Below, in pieces: positions 61,172-64,000 of a stretch of DNA of 64,000 nucleotides (position 1 is its first letter; every line of letters begins with the position of its first letter). The notes below the pieces were generated by a model. It saw only the letters and a list, made by a program, of their open reading frames with translations. It was not told the origin of the DNA and made no database searches. Origin of the DNA: Herpetosiphon geysericola (GTDB taxonomy: Bacteria; Chloroflexota; Chloroflexia; Chloroflexales; Herpetosiphonaceae); contig NZ_LGKP01000002.1 in the NCBI RefSeq assembly GCF_001306135.1, positions 1 to 64,000 of the forward strand, given 5' to 3'. A program made the position numbers and the translations under genes.

Positions 61172-62164
61172 TTAGGCCAAGGCTACCCGTAATGTGCTTA
61201 GCACCAAATCTCGGGCTTCGTCCAAGCCAAGCTGCAAAGTTGCGCCAGCAGCTTCGCGATGGCCGCCACCACCCAAGCTATGGGCCACACTGCCAACATC
61301 AATCCCAGGCTGCGAGCGCATGCTGATTTTCACCGTGCCATCACGCCGCTCTTTAAACAGCACATAGGCTTTGGCTGTGGCAACGCGGCTGAGATAGGCT
61401 GTAATTTCATCGCCAGCCTCATCATCTGCGCCAGTGCCTTGTTGCATGGCTTGGGTAAATTCAGTCCAGATAATATCGCCTTCGTCGTGCATGCGCTCAA
61501 TTGCCATGCCCAAAGCTTTGGCATGGGCAAACGGCTTGCCATACATCATCGAGCGCATAACCTCGTTTAAGCGCCCGCCGAGCGCCAATAAATCGGCGGC
61601 AACCCGCAAGGTGCGCGGGCTGGTATGCGAGGTTTGGAAGCTTTGGGTATCAGTCACCAAGCCCATCAACAAGGCGGTTGCGGTTTCTGCATCAATTGCT
61701 TGGTTCCACGCTTGGGCCAGCAAGCCCAAAATTTCGCAGGTTGCGGCGGCTTCGGTCATCACCAAGTTTAAAAAGCCTTCGCCGCTATTGGTGGCATGAT
61801 GATCAATCACCAACAATGGGCGTTGAGCCAAATAGGCCCGTTCAGCGCTAAAAATTGGCTCAATCCGCGAGATGCTGCCAGTATCGACCAACACCACTAA
61901 ATCAACATCGGCGGGCAAACTTGCCCCTTGGCTATAAACCCCAACCTCTGGCGCATCGGGCAAAACCACCGCCAAACTTGGCAGTTCGGTTGGCAAAACC
62001 ATAGTTACCCGACAACCCATCGCCCGTAAAATGCGGGTTAGCCCAATACTTGAGCCAACTGCATCTCCATCGGGATTGATATGCGAGGTAACCAAAATAT
62101 GGCGTGCGGCGGTCATGGCATCACGCAGGGCCGGAGCCGCTTGTTGAATAGTGGTATACAGCAT
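61172..62164 (-). CDS. nrnA: DHH/DHHA1 phosphoesterase, NrnA-like (oligoribonuclease/pAp phosphatase)
   Basis: The 330-residue enzyme degrades nano-RNA and 3'-phosphoadenosine 5'-phosphate. The DHH domain carries VTSHINPDGDAVGSSIG, VVLVDTGS and VIDHHATNSG, with Mn-binding Asp and His residues. The DHHA1 domain ends with the GGGGHREAAGAT signature. It lies between rbfA (11 bases upstream) and truB (25 bases downstream), the usual place in Firmicutes and Chloroflexi. Confidence 0.93.
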   Translation of the reverse strand: MLYTTIQQAAPALRDAMTAARHILVTSHINPDGDAVGSSIGLTRILRAMGCRVTMVLPTELPSLAVVLPDAPEVGVYSQGASLPADVDLVVLVDTGSISRIEPIFSAERAYLAQRPLLVIDHHATNSGEGFLNLVMTEAAATCEILGLLAQAWNQAIDAETATALLMGLVTDTQSFQTSHTSPRTLRVAADLLALGGRLNEVMRSMMYGKPFAHAKALGMAIERMHDEGDIIWTEFTQAMQQGTGADDEAGDEITAYLSRVATAKAYVLFKERRDGTVKISMRSQPGIDVGSVAHSLGGGGHREAAGATLQLGLDEARDLVLSTLRVALA

Positions 62165-62175
62165 CGTGGTATTCC

Positions 62176-62556
62176 TTATTCGTCGTCTAGTTTTGGGGGA
62201 TTAACCCGCCGTTCTTCGTCCACTTGGTTGAACAGCGCATCCATATGTTGGCGCGTATCAATCGTCACGTCAAGATGGAAATGCAACTCTGGCACAGCCC
62301 GTAACTTCATTTGCTGGCCAAGCTCACGCCGCAAAAAGCCTTTGGCCCGATCAAGGGTTGCAATCGAATCTTTGCGCGCTGCATCATCGCCCATTACGCT
62401 GACGTTGATATTGGCATGATACAAATCTGGGCTAACATTTACGCTGGTCAGGGTCACAAAGCCCAAGCGTGGGTCTTGAATTTCAAATTGAATCGCGTTG
62501 CTCAAAATTACTTTAATTTCTTCGGCAACCTGTTCAACTCGTTTATTTTTTGCCAT
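62176..62556 (-). CDS. rbfA: 30S ribosome-binding factor RbfA
   Basis: The 126-residue KH-fold protein helps mature the 5' end of 16S rRNA. The start at 62556 (MAKNKRVEQVAEEIKVILS) has GGGAG eight bases upstream; a longer frame begins at 62613 but has no such site. Motifs include IQDPRLGFVTLTSVNVSPDL and the Asn/Ala stretch ANINVSVMGD. It follows infB and precedes nrnA. Confidence 0.96.
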   Translation of the reverse strand: MAKNKRVEQVAEEIKVILSNAIQFEIQDPRLGFVTLTSVNVSPDLYHANINVSVMGDDAARKDSIATLDRAKGFLRRELGQQMKLRAVPELHFHLDVTIDTRQHMDALFNQVDEERRVNPPKLDDE

Positions 62557-62589
62557 AACAGTCACTCCCACAGGATTCATAATGCAGAA

Positions 62590-62635
62590 TGGAGACAAAC
62601 ACACCTGTTCCAAACAACAGATCTATTTGTCTCCA
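62590..62635 (-). terminator. Hairpin between infB and rbfA
   Basis: A 10-bp inverted repeat TGGAGACAAA / TTTGTCTCCA encloses a 26-base loop just after the infB stop. It may be a processing or attenuation site inside the operon. Confidence 0.45.
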
Positions 62636-62655
62636 CTCTAACGGTTAATCAGCGC

Positions 62656-64000
62656 TTACGAGGTGCGAATAATCTTTTCTTTGCGATAGAATTCCATCGT
62701 ATCGCCAGCTTCGATGTCGTTGAAGCCATCGACCTGCATCCCACACTCGTAGCCAGAAAGCACTTCGCGCACGTCGTCTTTGAAACGGCGCAGCGAGCCA
62801 ATCCGACCGTCGTGTAACACAACCCCTGAGCGCAAAACGCGAACCAATGAGTTGCGGGTAACTTTGCCGTCGATCATCATCAAGCCAGCCACAACCTCGC
62901 GTGATGGCAAGCGGAAGGTATTGCGCACTTCTGCAAAGCCATCGGTCACTTCCTTGATCTCAGGATCGAGCATCCCGATCATGGCCTTGTTCAGGTCTTC
63001 GATCAATTGGTAAATGATGTTGTAGAAGCGAATATCAATTCCGTTTGCTTCGGCGCTGCGGCGGGCAGCAGCATCAGGGCGGGCATTGAAGCCAATGATA
63101 ATCGCGTGCGATGCCACGGCCAAGCTTACGTCCGACTCGCTGATTGTGCCCGTGCCACGGTGCAAAATCTTGATTTGAATCTCGCTTTGTTTCTCGTTCA
63201 ACTGCGCCAACGAGTGTTCGATGGCTCCAATTGAGCCTTGTACGTCGGCTTTGAGAATAATGTTAAGATCTTTGATTTTGCCTGCTTGAATTTGTTTGTA
63301 CACTTCATCAAGCGTGGTTGCTTTGCCAAGCTGGTTGGCCATATGCTCCATCTGGCGTTGGCGTTGGCGCACCGTTGCCACTTCACGGGCAATCCGTGGA
63401 TCATCGAGCACTTGCAAAATATCGCCAGCTTGTGGCACTTCTGAAAGCCCAATGATCGAGACTGGTGTGGCTGGCTCGGCAATCCGAATCCGGCGGCCAA
63501 TATCGGTAAACATGGCCCGAATTTTGCCGTGCGTTGCGCCGACCACCACAATATCATCTTGACGTAACGTGCCATTTTGGATCAACACGGTTGCGACTGG
63601 GCCACGACCCTTGTCGAGTTCAGCTTCGACGATTGTGCCGATGGCTGGTTTATCGGGGTTGGCCTTCAATTCTTGCAAATCGGCGACCAACAACACCATA
63701 TCGAGCAAGCCATCGATGTTTTTCTTGTGCTTAGCCGAAATTTCGACATCAGGAACGTCGCCGCCCCAGCTTTCAGTCGCAATCCCTTCGACAGCTAATT
63801 GTTGGCGCACGCGGTCGGGGTTGGCCCCAGGCACGTCGATTTTGTTAATCGCCACAATCATTGGCACGCCAGCAGCCTTAACGTGAGCAATTGCTTCTGC
63901 CGTTTGCGGCATCACGCCGTCGTCTGCTGCAACCACCAAAATAACAATATCGGTGACGGTTGCTCCACGGGCACGCATGGCGGTAAACGCTTCGTGGCCT
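62656..64000 (-). CDS. infB: Translation initiation factor IF-2, N-terminus outside the window
   Basis: The visible part is the C-terminal 447 or so residues. It begins in the G domain ([18 protein letters not shown], then [11 protein letters not shown], and the G4 motif INKIDVPGA), with domains II ([18 protein letters not shown]), III ([12 protein letters not shown]) and C-terminal IV. The final residues are [13 protein letters not shown]-2 binds initiator tRNA and joins the ribosomal subunits. The gene continues beyond base 64000, so G1 and the variable N-terminus are not visible. It starts the infB-rbfA-nrnA-truB run, and nusA would be expected upstream. Confidence 0.96.
   Translation of the reverse strand, partial: GHEAFTAMRARGATVTDIVILVVAADDGVMPQTAEAIAHVKAAGVPMIVAINKIDVPGANPDRVRQQLAVEGIATESWGGDVPDVEISAKHKKNIDGLLDMVLLVADLQELKANPDKPAIGTIVEAELDKGRGPVATVLIQNGTLRQDDIVVVGATHGKIRAMFTDIGRRIRIAEPATPVSIIGLSEVPQAGDILQVLDDPRIAREVATVRQRQRQMEHMANQLGKATTLDEVYKQIQAGKIKDLNIILKADVQGSIGAIEHSLAQLNEKQSEIQIKILHRGTGTISESDVSLAVASHAIIIGFNARPDAAARRSAEANGIDIRFYNIIYQLIEDLNKAMIGMLDPEIKEVTDGFAEVRNTFRLPSREVVAGLMMIDGKVTRNSLVRVLRSGVVLHDGRIGSLRRFKDDVREVLSGYECGMQVDGFNDIEAGDTMEFYRKEKIIRTS

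Overview
The window looks like a chromosomal segment of a filamentous Chloroflexota bacterium, most probably Herpetosiphon or a close relative. This rests on gene content and style: about 50% G+C genes rich in Gln and Asn, the order hrcA-grpE-dnaK-dnaJ behind a perfect CIRCE operator, long Pro/Thr linkers in secreted proteins, and C-terminal 'YLPAV' tails on secreted enzymes. No rRNA, tRNA or CRISPR array was seen. The species call is inference; no database was searched.

Left end (1-2470): a strikingly A+T-rich accessory island read on the minus strand. It encodes a C2H2 zinc-finger protein, then a coiled-coil protein, then the start of an Hsp70-like gene cut off after about 43 codons by the end of an IS5-type insertion sequence. 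The island abuts the terminator of a normal-composition htrA gene. It is the best candidate here for an undescribed system.

2.5-16 kb: housekeeping and envelope genes. These are an HtrA protease, a bifunctional class A penicillin-binding protein, a DinG-type helicase with an exonuclease domain, a three-gene DUF2089/SHOCT-like/LiaX-like envelope-stress operon, an HD-GYP c-di-GMP phosphodiesterase with PAS and GAF domains, and a PIG-L deacetylase.

16-29 kb: a tandem array of six paralogous genes for membrane-anchored, Pro/Thr-linked, propeller-like extracytoplasmic proteins. The array includes half-length members and one copy split by an in-frame stop.

29-38 kb: a secreted M4 metalloprotease, then the HrcA/CIRCE heat-shock cluster (hrcA, grpE, dnaK, dnaJ) and a zinc-ribbon protein with a long leader.

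38-54 kb: a binding-protein/hybrid kinase pair whose 3' end is tandemly repeated with a 225-bp period, a HAD hydrolase, an aldo/keto reductase, a response regulator/kinase/TIM-barrel-like operon, an OsmC protein, an M20 peptidase, a cNMP-binding PP2C phosphatase, a FAH-family enzyme and a secreted lysyl-endopeptidase-like protease.

54-64 kb: pentose phosphate genes (tkt-rpiB), a membrane protein/DUF58 pair, a small secreted protein, and the conserved infB-rbfA-nrnA-truB operon, with infB cut by the window end.

Many intergenic gaps hold the same few families of short, internally periodic repeats.
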